Assembly (NCBI GenBank): GCA_030704615.1
Contig: CM060734.1
Coordinates: 49,122,042-49,186,041, forward strand
From: Takakia lepidozioides
Lineage: Eukaryota > Streptophyta > Takakiopsida > Takakiales > Takakiaceae
Direction of reading: 5' to 3'
Length of the DNA stretch: 64,000 nt
Shown: positions 25,162 through 38,529 of the stretch, piece after piece
Layout: each line of letters opens with the position of its first letter
Numbering within the stretch: the stretch's first letter is position 1
Position numbers and translations under genes: made by a program
Notes under the pieces: generated by a model
Seen by the model: the letters and a program-made list of their open reading frames with translations, nothing else
Database searches by the model: none
Told to the model about the DNA's origin: nothing

Positions 25162-28100
25162 ATGTAAGCTTCATGCCCTTAGTTTAAATTTTAGTCTAGT
25201 GCTGAGGGTAGGTAGGCCCTTTAGATCATCCTTACGGTCCTCGCCCTTGTAACACGACTGGAAACAAGTTCAGGGAAGTTTCATGCCTAACAAGAGAGCG
25301 AGAGAGAGGGGTGGTGACTTTTTCTTGAAATAAAACTTGTGAGTGTTGATTCCCAGCAAGTGAGTAGTGGTAGGGATTGGCCAGAGTCAGACTGAAGGTT
25401 GTGCATGTTTTGTGAGTGAGAAGTGTTAGGGAGGAAGTTTTGGAAAGTTGAGCTGCAAGCATGTGTGGAGACTGCATCCACAATGTTGAAATCATAAACA
25501 AATATATCTTGAATCTTTTGCAGTGTGTTGCTTTATGGAGCTGACCTTGGGAGAATTTGGGGGACTAGCTCTTGTAGAGTATCTTACAGGTAGAAGGAAT
25601 GTTCTTACACATCTGAAGGTCGTGCGGAGCAGCTCAAAGTGGGCACCTACCCATCTCCTCCAGTAGATCCCTACACAGGTTTTGTTTGTGATTATGGCAG
25701 CATTGCCACTGGTGAATTGCTCTCAAACATCTTTTTGGTAAGTTCACCTCATCTGGTGCGTCCTGATGACTGCAATCCTGACTGTCTTGTTGGTGGGTAT
25801 CACATCTTCTTTTAGGGTTTCTCTGCAAACTACTGCTGACTCAAAAGCATTGATACACATCATTTTGTGGAAGTCGAGCTTAATGTTTTGGATAAGAAGG
25901 TATTAGGTTATCTTGATTGTTCTTTGAGCCTAAACTTTTCAAACTTGACCTCTCCCCAATAGACAATGCTTGCACTTTGGTGGTTGTGTGCTATGTCCAC
26001 CTTTTGGTAGGTCACTTTTTGTGCTGTAACTGTTAGATTATGGACGGAAAATGGTTAAACTTGGCATCTAAACACACAATGGCCGTAAGATTCAGGTTTT
26101 CTTGATTGTGTTTCCGTACCAATCAATTTTTTGGTTTTTTGAAAGGGCAGTTGTAGGTCTATTTTTCTTTTGAGTGTCACTGATGTTCTCTGTTGGATAG
26201 CTATGCGAATGGACCGGTGCTTAACATCGGCCAATAATTGGGAGATCATGGTGCTGATACTTCTGCTGCCCCCTCCGAAATGGTGAATATGTAAGATGGC
26301 TACTGACAACAGTTCCTTCTGCTCAATCAATGCGGCAGGAAGTAAACTGAAGCAGTAAGTTTTCTTGGATCCAAGGGTTACTCAAACAGACTTGAGCTTG
26401 ATCGAGTCGAAGAAGGTGCTCAGCTAATTTCACCATGTGCCAGTGTGTCACATGTGGATTTTGCTAGCTATCTCTAGCAAGCTTACTGTGATGGCCAAAT
26501 GGGGAAGGGGATTTTAGCTGACACACGATTTGTAACCTAGGCACAAAAATTTGTGGTTAATATTTGTATGGAACTGGTGTGCTCCACTGCTTGCTGAAAC
26601 TAAGCTAGAAGTCATTTTCAAAATTCTTTGCTTGTATACATATCAGAGCGTCGCAAATAATGGCAGTGATATGTCTGGAGCCATGAACATTCAGAGTGAT
26701 GTATGAAGTCGTAGGTTGTTGGCATTGACATTTTTGTGGCACTGTCCTTACTGCAGGGACTTCGTCTCACTTCTTGGTAACCTTTTGAGGAGTATATTGA
26801 CATGTTTCTCTCGAAGCAACAACGTGCCTCAATCTAAAACGAGGGATTGAGATAAGCAGAATGGACTGCTTGTATTGGATGTAATCAGGCAAAGGCTACA
26901 TGTAACCATGTGTTTGTTATCCTTCGTAAGTCCATTCTGGATGCTTAACTTTTGACACAGATTGGATTTGATTACATCCTGGGATATGGCCACAAATCCA
27001 ATATAATGTGACTCAGAAAAGTTGTCCGAGTGAATCTTGATCTTAGACCTCCGTAACCTCGTATGGGAGGATGCCCCCCAGGTCTGGTGTAGGAGCAAAT
27101 ATCTTAGTGGTAGTCTTTATCCTGTGGATGGAGCATGTGCTCATCGCTGGAAAAGGGGCAGTCTTAACTCTCATTTACGGTCTGTCTCATTTCTCTGTTG
27201 TGTACTTTCCTCATCTGAATGATCCATGGTATGTTACGTAGCCGGTGATAGGAGGAACATGTGCTTGTGATGACTAGAACTTTGAACGATCTTTGCAACA
27301 AATATTCAAATATGCTCACCCAGCTCTTAGCTTCTTTCAACTAGCTTGTTGGGAAGGGTGGACATTCGGTCTAATGCCCGTAAAAGTGCCCATCAAAATG
27401 CGATGAGAAAAAGTGGCACTTTGGGTTTGCTCTTTTTGGTGGGACAGTAACAGGCGGGATGGGACGCATAATTCCTCAAAGTGAGAGCGGTACAAAGTGT
27501 GAGACTATAATATGGGCTTGCAAAGGACCTGCTCTGCATGTTTCCATCTGTTTTTTTCCTTGGTCCTTAAAGAAGAGGTCCACACAGGGAAATCTGCAAG
27601 AACAAGTTGCTCTTGAGCCGTGTTGACAACGTTTCTAGTCAAAACATGGAGAGTGTACCACGGGTTGCCCATCTGACTCTTGTGTGGACTGTACGCCATG
27701 GTTCTGTAGTTACTGCAAGTGACTGCTCTGTTCAGAATGAAAACTACTTGTGAGAACGATAAGGAATGAAGTTATCCTGAAGATGCACAAATACCACATG
27801 CACCTGAGGAGTTTGTTTGCAAAACTCAACAATCTCTAAGCATAAGAACAACTCAATTCAGGAGGTAACGACAACTATCAAGACCTTATGGTCAGTTCTT
27901 CTCATGAGCAAACCACTTTGAAGGCAGCAGAGTATTCATCCGGAAGTCAACATTGTTCCTTGACAAGCCTCCTGTGGGAGATGGCCCTCCTAACAAAAGC
28001 TGTGGTGGTGTAGGCTTTCTTCAATAAAAGGTGGCATTTTTCTGTGTGCCTACGCTGTGACTTTCATGACCCCGACTTGTTCACCGATGACTTTGATAGC

Positions 28101-29342
28101 CCAGGCTTGTTGAGCTGATTGAGGTCTCTATTGTTGACTGAGCCAAGCAAGTAGGAGATAGGTCACACTGGTAGAAAATAGCTGTTGACTTATGCTCAGT
28201 GTTTTGGCGCGCAATGGAGAGTCAGTTTTTCCAGCTCCTTCTCTACATTCTTTGAACCAGAAAGGGTATGGTCAAAGCTTTGGGGTGCAGCAACCTTCCG
28301 AGTTGTCCAGACCTTCTCAACACTCTTCTCAGAAATATCCACCAAGGGTGATAGCCATGCAGGTGCTCCCAATGCCACCCGTCTGTGTGTTTCGCACACG
28401 CACACATTTCCTTCAAATCTAAATACAGGAGTAGGAGCAGGTAGGTGATTGGCGTGAGGCCAGCCATTGAGAGCTACAAAGCTCAATCCTGCTACAGCAG
28501 AGCTCACAGGGGAATGAGGCAGCAGGTTTTGGAGATTAGGTTTCACAATGCCCAAGTCCAAGCCCTTTCAGGCCAAACTGAAAGAATCAAAATAAAAACC
28601 TCTAGTCAGGGCAAAGAAGCCTCAACCAGAATAGAACCCTATGATAGAATCAAAGAAGCCTCTTAGCATTGGTGGTAAGCCATAGCCCCCTGCAGTAAAA
28701 GAAGCTCCCCTGCCCAAAGCCAAGTTCTTAGCCTAATAAGAGGGAGTAGCCAATGGCCTGCACATAATCAGGACAAGTTGGTGTCTCATATCAAGCCCCA
28801 CATCCCGGTCTGCCTACTTTATCACCCACTCCACCATGTTGGTGAGGAGTCTAATTAGCTGGCTTAAGCTGGCTGGTACAAGGATTGACAGCCATCCATA
28901 GTCACCAGAGAAAGGACAAAACACCCCCAGACAATAACTGCAGGCTCTCCAATGGGCATGAGAGAACAATGTTTTACACATCATCAGAAGGCAGTAGCCC
29001 TTCGGAGTTAATTGACATCAGGAAGCTACGCTTACTTCGGCAAGAGTCCACATTTTTATATTTTAAGCTTTTTTTAAAGCACATAGTCCTTGTGAATGTG
29101 TTCTACAAGTTTAGCCCAAAGCACCCAGTACAATGAATGTAACAAGCCATGCCTCTTCATAGGTACCCGATCACCTTTATTGATGTTGCCATTATACTCC
29201 ATTACACTCCAAGCAGAAGCAGTTCATCATAATGAAACTTATAAAGATACCTTGTGTGCTACAATTGCACTTTCAAGGCCTACATCAGACCTGCTCACAG
29301 AATATTCAGATTCGAACTCGTTCACACATAGTAAAAGATAGC
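25162..29342. other. About 4.2 kb without a recognised gene
   Basis: The region contains only short frames. The longest, about 28.20-28.56 kb on minus (121 codons), has no family signature. GA microsatellites occur nearby (25290-25312). The right end is the catalase 3' UTR side. The unresolved last exons of the plus gene at 22.8 kb could fall in the left part, for example after the pyrimidine-rich acceptor near 25524. Confidence 0.4.
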
Positions 29343-32300
29343 TTAAATATTGGATTTAAGGCCAAGGCGCGATGCAAGCTTCAGCCCCAATGTTTTGTCA
29401 CACTGTCACAAAAAAAAATGTGTTCAATCAGTTAAATCCTCAGTACCTCACATTCCTTTCTTTGTACTCCTCACAGAAAGTCTGGTCATTGATTTCACTT
29501 CACCAAGTGGAGTGAAAAGGCTCAAAACATCACTGATCATCCATATTTGACAGTTCTCTATAATGCCTCTGCATTACAAACACTACTCTCAGGAAGCCCT
29601 AGATGAAGACCAGAGCTAACTTTATGCTTAGTGCATATTGTATTACAAAAATAGTGCATCTCATGATAGGCACAAGTGAGTTACATCAAAAGTTAATTAT
29701 GCATATGCCTATCAGCTGCTTACCAAGTCAATGAAAAGCACAAAAAACCCATGAGAAAGAACTATGACTAGCAAAAAAATGGTATGATAATGCATGCAAA
29801 GAAGAAATCTCTCACCTGAGACCAATAGGAGAGCCAGGCACTCTGAACCTCAGGAGTAACACGAGCATCTGATAATGACTCCTCCCACATTTTGATGAAG
29901 CGCTCTTGCCTGCCCATACCAGTAGACAGTCAACACTTCCGCAATGCACATCAACTGACAACACACTACCATGTCTCAAGCCAAATAAGTGACAGCATCT
30001 ATTCCAGTACTGTATATGGACATTTCGCATCCCTCAACCTCTGTCTCTCTCCCCATTCCTTCCTCATCGGTATGCACCTTCACTCCCAATACATGTTTGA
30101 AGGGTGACATGAGTTCCTGTCTCCCACCTCTAATCAAGCAATAATATAGTGATCCTCAAGAAGTAATCCACGCAGCAGAACCACTTTAACTACTTGAGAA
30201 ACTTCAATCTCGACTGGAGAAAATAGATTCCCAGTACTCTGGCTGAAGGATACAATGAACCCCCACAATTGAAACTGAAGGCAACTAGGGGAGGAAGTTC
30301 AGACACACAGAAAATCAAAACATCTCAATGTGACACCATCGAATCAGTGTCATTGCAATTGTAGCCTACCTATCCGGTGCCCATGAACGGAACCTTGCTC
30401 CAGGCTGTGCAAAGTTGTTCTCCTTCTCAATCATTACCTGCGATCGAAAGGAACAGCATAGGTATTACCCTGACAAAGTCTCATTCAAAGTCTGCTCTGA
30501 CATTACCCAGTACCTACCAAACATGGCCTACTTTACTTTACTTGCTCTTCCTGTTCTGGAGTATACATATCCCAAATTTTCACGATCCAATTCCACCCAG
30601 CTTAGACTCAAACTTAGCAAGGATCCTCAGTTGTCTCCCTATCTGATACTTGGAAGAACTCCTAAAACATTCCAACTCACCTGCCCAAGTTGAACCTGCA
30701 TTCAGTGTGTATACTGCACTGTATCCAGATACAGCATAGTGGTGGCACCTTGCAGAGAATCCACTTAACAGTCTGATTGATTGATTTCACGGAAACCAGT
30801 GTCCCATTAACCCTAAAGATGCAATGCAAAGAAGATGAGGCCTGTCTCTCACCAACACAACCTGAATAACACAAATTTCTGACCTTCTCACGCCTGCCCG
30901 TTATCACATGGGATGGAATTGGAACTCGCTCGGAGTGGCGGACAGGGTCAAAGCGTGATGGGAAGTAATTCACCTGTCAGCACAAATCCATATTACTTGG
31001 TTTTGTACTAAGGCCAGACTGTTGATAGATCACAGCCCCCAAAACTGCACCATTTACCCATGTATGCGTACATTTGTATATGCCTCTCTTTTTCATGACA
31101 CCAACTGTGATTTGAAAGAAGGCTCCATCCACCGACAGAAAAAACCCACACACTGCTCATAACGAGGGGGTCCAGTTAAGGACACAAGAAAGGAAGAATC
31201 TATATACTTCAAGCATAACCTTGCATGGAAACAGTGAACTGCAGATGGACTGACCTCCTCGTCTCTATGCATGAAGTTCATGAAACCTTCGTGGTGGTTG
31301 TTGTGGTGGGCACATTTAGGGGCATTCACGGGCAGCATTAAGTAGTTGGGGCCCAAGCGGTGTCGCTGTGTATCTGCATATGAAAATATGCGGGTTTGCA
31401 ACATCTTGTCGTCTGTGTAATATACCCCAGGAACCACAATAGCCGGGCAGAAGGCAAGCTGCTCATTCTCAGCAAAGAAGTTGTCAATATTTTTGTTGAG
31501 CACCAAACGCCCCACTGGTTGCAAGGGAAATACTTCCTCTGGCCAGGTCTTGGTGACATCCAAAGGATCGAAATCATACTTGTTCTCATCTGCAGGATCC
31601 ATGGTCTGGATAAAGAGCTTCCACTCTGGGTAATTGCCAGCAGCGATGGAATCGTAAAGATCCTTGGTGGCATGGCTATGATTGGAGCCCCCCACGACAA
31701 CCGCCTCCTCAGCAGTTAGAGTCCTTACCCCACCTGTAGGAAGCCAATGGAACTTGACATAGGTTGACTTGCCAGCTTTGTTGATGAGTGTGAATGTGTG
31801 CACACCAAATCCTTCCATGTATCGGTAATTCTCTGGAATGCCCACATCATCAAACAAGAAAGTGAACATGTGGCAGCTCTCTGGGTGGTGAGAAAAGAAG
31901 TCCAGAATGCGCCAAATCTCTTGAATGTGGGTCTTGGGGTTGGGCTTCAATGCGTGAACCATATCAGGAAACTTAATCCCATCCTTCACAAAGAAGACAG
32001 GGAAGTTGTTGCCCACCATATCAAAATTTCCCTGAGAGAAATGCCATGACATGCACAACACAGGACAGCAGCAACACTTGGATTAGTCTTTGACTTCATT
32101 TCAGGCCCAATATGATCAATCCTTGCAAATCAGAATTTGGTTTATATTAAAGCTTTTCCTACAGCCAACTCAAGGCTGGTTGCATATCTGACAGTTTGGA
32201 TGGGTAATCGTGATACCCTCTGGCCACGACCCTCTGGCCACGACGCCAGGTGATGAAATTAGTTGCTTGATGGTGAGCCCCAATGACTTCCATGAACATG

Positions 32301-33794
32301 TACATATACTACGTGGCCCTCAAGCGCACACTATCCTCAGGGTACTGCACAGGTGTGATCCAATATATGCATTGGGAAGTACAATGATGTTCCCTACATC
32401 AGCTAGTCCTTTGCCGGCAACCACCTCATGCCACCTACTCTCTGGTCTCTAGCAATAGAAATAAATACTCTGTGGATTGACTTGATGACTGCAACAACAA
32501 TTTCTCATTTGCATGAAATTGCACAATTACTGGTGATACCTGGAGAACACACTGGGCAGCCAAGCATTGAAAGAACTGATGTGTGTACCTCACGTGTGTA
32601 GAATTTGACGGCAAATCCTCTGGGGTCTCTGAGAGTCTCAGGACTACCGCGTTCATGAATAACAGTGGAGAAGCGAAGAATCACCGGGGTCTGCACACCA
32701 GGCGCCCTCAGAAAGTCGGCGCAGGTGAGGTGAGAGATGTCATGGGTCACCTCAAAAAATCCCTTGGCGCTTGCTCCCCGGGCATGCACAACACGCTCAG
32801 GGATGCGCTCCCTGTCAAATTGAGCAAGTTTCTCTACCAAATGGTAATCCTCCAGCAGAATGGGACCTACAGAGAGCACGCCACTCTTGAGATATGAGCT
32901 TGAAATCTAGGCTCTTGTTCTTCACAAACTACCACAGGACTCTTCCTCTCGAAAGACAACCGACTCTAACCAGGTATTACCTGCGGGTGAACCATATTTC
33001 CTGCTGAGTACTTTCATAATTCTCATCTTCAAAATAAAAAGACAGTTGCTGCAAACTGGGGATCACCTCATGAGAAGTGCACTATCGTGGTAAACTACAT
33101 ACATAAGCTACTTTCAGAGTCCTGACCCGAGCCCACATGAAAGGTATGCCAATCGACAAAGTTGTAAAAGAGGCAAACTAAAAAAATCTGTACTCCGCCA
33201 CAAACAGGCTCGGAGCATACCTCGCTCGCCAACAGTAAGAGAGGCATTGTTATTCCAGACAGGAGCACCCGAATTGGTGGTCCAAAACGAGGAGTTGTAC
33301 GCACTCGATGGCCGGAACTGACCCCGCCAATCCACCCAGCCAGAACACATAAAAAGCAGACCATGTCAGATTACACCAACATATCTGGTGATTAACTGCT
33401 GTGCTCGACATCCAACAAGTCATGATTTTTTATCTCACCACCTCTGTAGCCTCCACAGAAGTACCACCTTCTGCCAATTTACTCTGAAGGCATCCTGGGA
33501 ATAAACAAAAGTCCTCTGACTGGTAAAAGAAAGGCTGTCAATAAACCCATCCCGTGTGGACTGTGGAGCTACCCCCAATTGCATGCCGAATTACAAACAA
33601 ACGCAAAGCATCCACGATCCTCACTTCAGAAAGACCAAGCCTACGATTCCCATCTCATACCACTGCGATTCTTCCCTCAAACCTTTCTCTCAAAGAGAAC
33701 ACGAATGCCTACAAATCCATGTATCACAGCACACCGAAACAACCCCTCAAAATCCACATCTACAAGAACCAGAGAGCACCTTGTAAGGATCCAT
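29343..33794 (-). CDS. CAT: Catalase, complete, 8 exons, 492 aa
   Basis: Exons are 33794-33780 (MDPYK), 33317-33221, 32866-32589, 32031-31255, 30973-30884, 30437-30370, 29909-29816 and 29402-29343. All introns are GT-AG and all phases agree. The sum is 492 residues plus TAA, exactly the usual plant catalase length. It decomposes H2O2 to water and oxygen in peroxisomes. Haem-site residues are in place: His65 ([11 protein letters not shown]), Asn138 ([14 protein letters not shown]) and the haem-ligand Tyr348 ([14 protein letters not shown]). The catalase signature [15 protein letters not shown] is complete. The seven-intron layout with a five-residue first exon resembles that of other plant catalase genes. 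The C-terminus ends [11 protein letters not shown] and has no SKL-type signal; plant catalases use non-canonical C-terminal targeting, so peroxisomal import is likely but not proved here. Confidence 0.97.
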
Positions 33795-35078
33795 TGCAAC
33801 GTCTGAGCTCCTCAACTACTCCCGCAATCGAGCACCTCCCCTCCAACTCTACTCTCCTCCCCTTCACCCCCTCACAAACAGTGAGGAAGAAGGCCATCGC
33901 TGCGGACGGTTGGATCCTGCCCCGGAATCGCATCACGTGATCGTTGATCTGGGACACAACGAACGGCATCTTATTTCGAGTTATTTTAATATATCTTCAA
34001 CAAAAATGCTCGCGAAAAATTGTCCGAACGTCGAAAATAATTTCCATCGTCCGCGACCATTGTAAAATAATAATAAATAATAAATAATCCGCGTGTTTAT
34101 CCGCTTGTGTGCGGCGCCGATCGCACCGTCAGCCGATATTCCATGGCATCTCAGACGTCCGTCGGAGCGCTTTTCGTCAACGTCCGTGCGATGTCCATCT
34201 TTCGGCGCAGCTGACGCACGTATCCGGGAAAAGTCGACGCGTTCGTCGACGATGTTCTCGTTCCCCTCTCGTCTTTCACGAACGTCTCCGTCGGTCACCG
34301 TCTCGCTCCCTTGACAGACGGAAGCCGGACGACCCTGTCCTTCTCGTCTGTCTCTCTCTCCTACCGAGTCTGTGCGGGGTGAGCGAGTGAAGGGTTGCGG
34401 AGTGCTGTGTTTGGGTGTTTTGATTGTGAGCTGCCGTTTTTCCTCTTCAGAGCTGAGGTGGGGGAATTGGTGTCTTCTTCTTGCTGAGCTACTAGAGAAG
34501 GTGTCGGTCTCTGGTCTTTGGCTACTGCGGCCGGTAATGCAGGGTTGGATGTCGAAGTGAGGTGGCGAGAAAGGATGATATGACATGATCTAGGGGGAGA
34601 AGTTGAGGAGGTGAGGCAAAAAGAGGCTGCGGTAGATAGACTTTTCTCGAAGACGCTGTCTACAAATCGCACAAGACTGAAAATTGGTGGCTTGACAAAG
34701 ATGGTGACTTCAATATTGATTTCAACTATTAGCATTTCTTTGCAAGTTGCACGAAAGGAAAACATCACGTATACATGTAGGTTGCGCGGTGAGACCATTG
34801 TTCCTCAGGAACTTACTTGCTTAGGGGAGCGAAGGAGTTCTGTTCCTCCAGAAGGGGACCGACCGGCCATCGATTCAGGAGGAAAGTGAGTCTAACTCGT
34901 CCTGAGCTCCGATCCCGCGAACTATTAAAGATAATGTGATCGTAACGATACCTATACCTTACTGAAGTGAGCTATTTAGGATCTGTACAATCTGGCCCAA
35001 GGAAATTCACAATGCACTTCGACAGTACCCAAAAGTCTTTGATGAGACTTGAAGCATTGTTCAAAACCATCTGGTTTT
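33795..35078. other. Catalase upstream region
   Basis: This holds the catalase promoter and leader on minus. A CG-dinucleotide-rich block spans about 34.09-34.42 kb, after an AT-rich AATAATAAATAATAAATAATC stretch near 34.07 kb. A 201-codon minus frame over 33.98-34.59 kb is Ser/Arg-rich with no domain, and I do not call it a gene. Confidence 0.5.
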
Positions 35079-35765
35079 CTACCCGTCACCCCACTCATCA
35101 TTGCCGACCGGCATGGGATCGTCGTAGCTGGTAGTGAAGCGAGACCGGTCTGGATGTGGATTTCCTCTCACAGGCCTCAACTGATCATTTCCGTGCTCAT
35201 CCTCGAAATCCTTGATCATTTCGGCCAATGCATCAGAAGACGGAAAATCAATGACTTTACTGGTAGCATCAGATTTGGAATCGCCTTCATAAGCAAGTCT
35301 GGAGGATCCACTCTGAGCACTGGCCCTGAGTGAACCATTGACACTTTTAACTGTGTCTTCGAATCCATCCTTCACACTCTCAATGATACCGTGTGCAATA
35401 TCTCCAAGACTTGGTGAGGAGTTGTAAACACCCTCCCCAAAGTCAACAATTTGGCCAATTCCTTCATCATCGTCATCTCCCTCAGTTTTTCCGGAAGCAA
35501 TTTCCCTAGCTTCATCGCCCTCGCCCTTCACAGCCGATCTCACAAAGTGCCCTTTACTTTTTCTGTTCAAATAGCAGGCTCCAACGTCCAGACAAATCGC
35601 CTCTCTCGCACTACTCTGACTTCGACAATGCACTGAGGATAAACTACAGATCGACGAAATGGATGCATCGGAAGATCGGCCACCACAGAGATCCGGAGGG
35701 AAGGTTATAGTCTTTCCTACCACTTTCACACTGCAGCTACCCAGCATTGCTGCTGCACCCGCCAT
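35079..35765 (-). CDS. Hypothetical plastid-targeted protein, 228 aa
   Basis: A single open exon runs from ATG at 35765 to TAG at 35079. The N-terminus (about 60 residues) is rich in Ser, Ala, Cys and Arg and poor in acidic residues, as in a chloroplast transit peptide. It is followed by an acidic stretch (GKTEGDDDDEGIG), a possibly amphipathic segment (LGDIAHGIIESVKDGFEDTV) and a Pro/Asp-rich tail ending NDEWGDG. I do not recognise the family and saw no catalytic motif. The frame has the composition of a real coding exon. Promoter and terminator were not identified. Confidence 0.6.
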   Translation of the reverse strand: MAGAAAMLGSCSVKVVGKTITFPPDLCGGRSSDASISSICSLSSVHCRSQSSAREAICLDVGACYLNRKSKGHFVRSAVKGEGDEAREIASGKTEGDDDDEGIGQIVDFGEGVYNSSPSLGDIAHGIIESVKDGFEDTVKSVNGSLRASAQSGSSRLAYEGDSKSDATSKVIDFPSSDALAEMIKDFEDEHGNDQLRPVRGNPHPDRSRFTTSYDDPMPVGNDEWGDG

Positions 35766-37900
35766 CTCAGTCTATGGGCTCAATGGTCTGGTGCCTAAGT
35801 AGCTGCTTTGCAATTCAGATTTCTCAGACAACAACTCGTTCCTCGTCTGCTTCCATCACATTTCTTCCAACGCTTTGCTCTTGCAGAATGTGGCTATGGC
35901 GGGCCACATGCAACAGTGATCCTGTAGGCACAGAGCACGCGGCACAATCTGCTTAGAGCATTGCCAATGTGTCACTATCTGAGTGGGTAATGACATGGAT
36001 CGCAAAGGACACAGTGGTCCACCCACGCTACGATGATGTGTAAGTTAGGGCTTAAGTTAGGCTTGGTTTACACGAAGGCCCGGGCCCAAGACGAAGCTAG
36101 AAACAAGAAAGACCAAGCGGTTTACACGAGGGTTTGGTCCAAGACCAAGAAAATGGCATATTTTATGGCGCCAAACTCTTGCCAACAAGGCGTGAGATAC
36201 ATGGAGGCCTGCCATTGTTTAGTGATATGAAGTTTTATGGAATTATGTTATGGCTCACAAGGCGTGGCATACACCCTGTTGGTGACTAATTTGGTATTTA
36301 ATAGCGGTGCATATACCATGCACATATCAGTCTTTCACCTAATATACCAATAGAATACTGGTCTCTATTTTTAAAAGCCAAAATAAAAATTTAAAAAAAA
36401 CTAAAGTATATGTACTATTTATTATAGCATATTACATATATATCCTCATATTATATTATGTCCTCATTCATAACTTATCACCTGCCTTTTTGAGGGGAAA
36501 AGATAATGGCATTGTGGGCTTGAGTAGAATACATAAGGAACATGTTGAACCTGTGATCACATGGGATATATGTAGAGATGTGGGGTTCAAATTTTAGTCA
36601 ATGAGTGGATCAACCGGTATGTTTCATGATTTGAAGAAGCCGGAGGGGGTTTATGAATTTGGATCAGGGGTTAAATGTACTGAAAGACAGTGTTGATATC
36701 AAGGACGAGAGCTTCATGGCAAATTGCAAGGCTATGGAGCAGCTCCTGGTTGATCTTAGTATTTTTTGTATCTACAAAAAAATTGAAGTATTTGAGTTTA
36801 GCGGATATCCGCACATATGTACCGCTCCTCTATTTCTACTTCTCCACTTCACTGCTAGGTAGAAGACCCTATCATGGCCACGGACCCCATATTTGCCATG
36901 CCAAAGTACCCTATCTAGACCATTTTTGGGCCCATTATGGATCACAAAATTATAGACCCACAGCCACAAGTACACCCATAAAAACCACCCTCATAACCCC
37001 TATCAAGGGTACCATGATGCTGCAACTTGTGTCTATAAAATTAATGCCAATGAAGCACTACATATATATTAGCAGACCAAATCTGACCAAGACATGCAAA
37101 TATTAGCTTAACCAACGGTTTACAATTATCTCTAATAAAGATAAGGTCTTCTAGGACTAGGACAGCCACCATACATTAATTAAACCTGAAAGATACAAAG
37201 GAATCCATTTAAGATGGCTACAATGCATAAATGCAACCTAAAATTTGAAATTCTAGTAGTTGCCTCCTCCACGAGCTTGAAGCATTGCCGCTCAATTGGT
37301 GGTCCCTTCATCTCTTTGGGTAGGCTGAGTAGTTCTCACATCTTCTTCATTCCCTCCCTTATCTCTCTCTTCCTTGAGACACCAACCTAACTTGTCTTTT
37401 GTTTCTAGAGGAATTCAGTCTTAGCCTAGTTTTCTGGCATTGATAAGCTATTCTTTAATCTTGCTTATGGTCATTTCTATTTGGAAGAGTTTCATGTTTG
37501 TAGAATATTATGAATGCTTCACATTCTAGCAATGATTTAGATCTCATTATCAAGGTTGTAGTAGCAAATCTAGCATCTAAGTTCAATGAAAAATGGGAGA
37601 GTGTGGAGTACACAAATGGCATGCCACATGGTACTTCTAGTGAGGGTATAAGCAAACCACTCCATGCAGATTTTTCTTTTACTTTCTACAAGTTGAGTAT
37701 TTTGACTAAAGAGTCTCAAAGGTACTGCTATTATAATCACAATGAGCTGGCAAAAGTTAGTCGTATCACAGTCTCCTATCGAGCTCTTGGCTTGAGGCAA
37801 ATAAAAAAGATCCTACAAAAAAAGACAAACTGAACAATTGATCAATCCATTTCTCTAACTTTAATACTTAATTCTTATTTTTCTACAGGTAGATATCTTC
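35766..37900. other. AT-rich intergenic DNA
   Basis: No gene recognised. AT content rises from about 36.3 kb. Frames at 36.65-37.11 kb and 37.51-37.83 kb lack any known motif. The second may be the degraded 5' part of the pogo-like element that follows. Confidence 0.4.
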
Positions 37901-38397
37901 AGCCATCATGGCTTTTCGCAAGTCACATAAGCACATAGTCCAAGCATCACAAGATCACCAACTTCCTTCAGATCTTCCCGTGTAGGTTTCATGTCCCAAG
38001 AGAAAAAAATCTGGAAATGGAGGACAAAGTTGTTAAGTATTGTTGGTTGACCCTATAATCCAGAAGCACCACAAGGTCAAGCAAAATAAAACAAAGTCAT
38101 GGACAACTGAACAAATGGAAGTAGTGATATGTGAAGTGAAACGAGGTTGGATTAGTCTTTCAGTTGCTTCTCGGAAGTATGGGATTCCACGTGGGTCAAT
38201 TAGGTTGTAGAATGGAAAATGCAAGCAAAGAAGATCTGGTCCACCTATCCTACTCACCATTGAAGAGGAAAATGCTCTTGCTGAATGGTGCTTGAATATG
38301 CAGATTTTGGGATGTTCAGTCTCCATGTACATACTCAAGATTAAGGTTCAATAGATCACTAAAGGACGACAAACAACGTCATCCTCAACTGTCAGTG

Positions 38398-38400
38398 GAG

Positions 38401-38430
<30 letters not shown>
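38398..38430. repeat. Poly(A) run inside the transposase remnant
   Basis: About 28 consecutive A residues follow GTGGAG. The run sits inside the coding remnant, so it is a simple-repeat expansion and not a retroelement tail. Confidence 0.9.
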
Positions 38431-38432
<2 letters not shown>

Positions 38433-38529
38433 ACTCAACACTTGTGCCCTCCACTAGTTGACAAGTTTTATGGACTCTTGGGCTCATTGATGGATGTCAA
38501 CAAGTATGCTCCAACTCACATTTGGAATG

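Noticed and set aside
33981-34586. 201-codon minus-strand frame upstream of catalase
   Set aside because: Ser/Arg-rich composition without domain; the stretch is CG-rich promoter-like DNA.
38398-38430. Poly(A) tail of a retroposed gene
   Set aside because: It lies inside the coding part of the transposase remnant, with coding sequence continuing on both sides.
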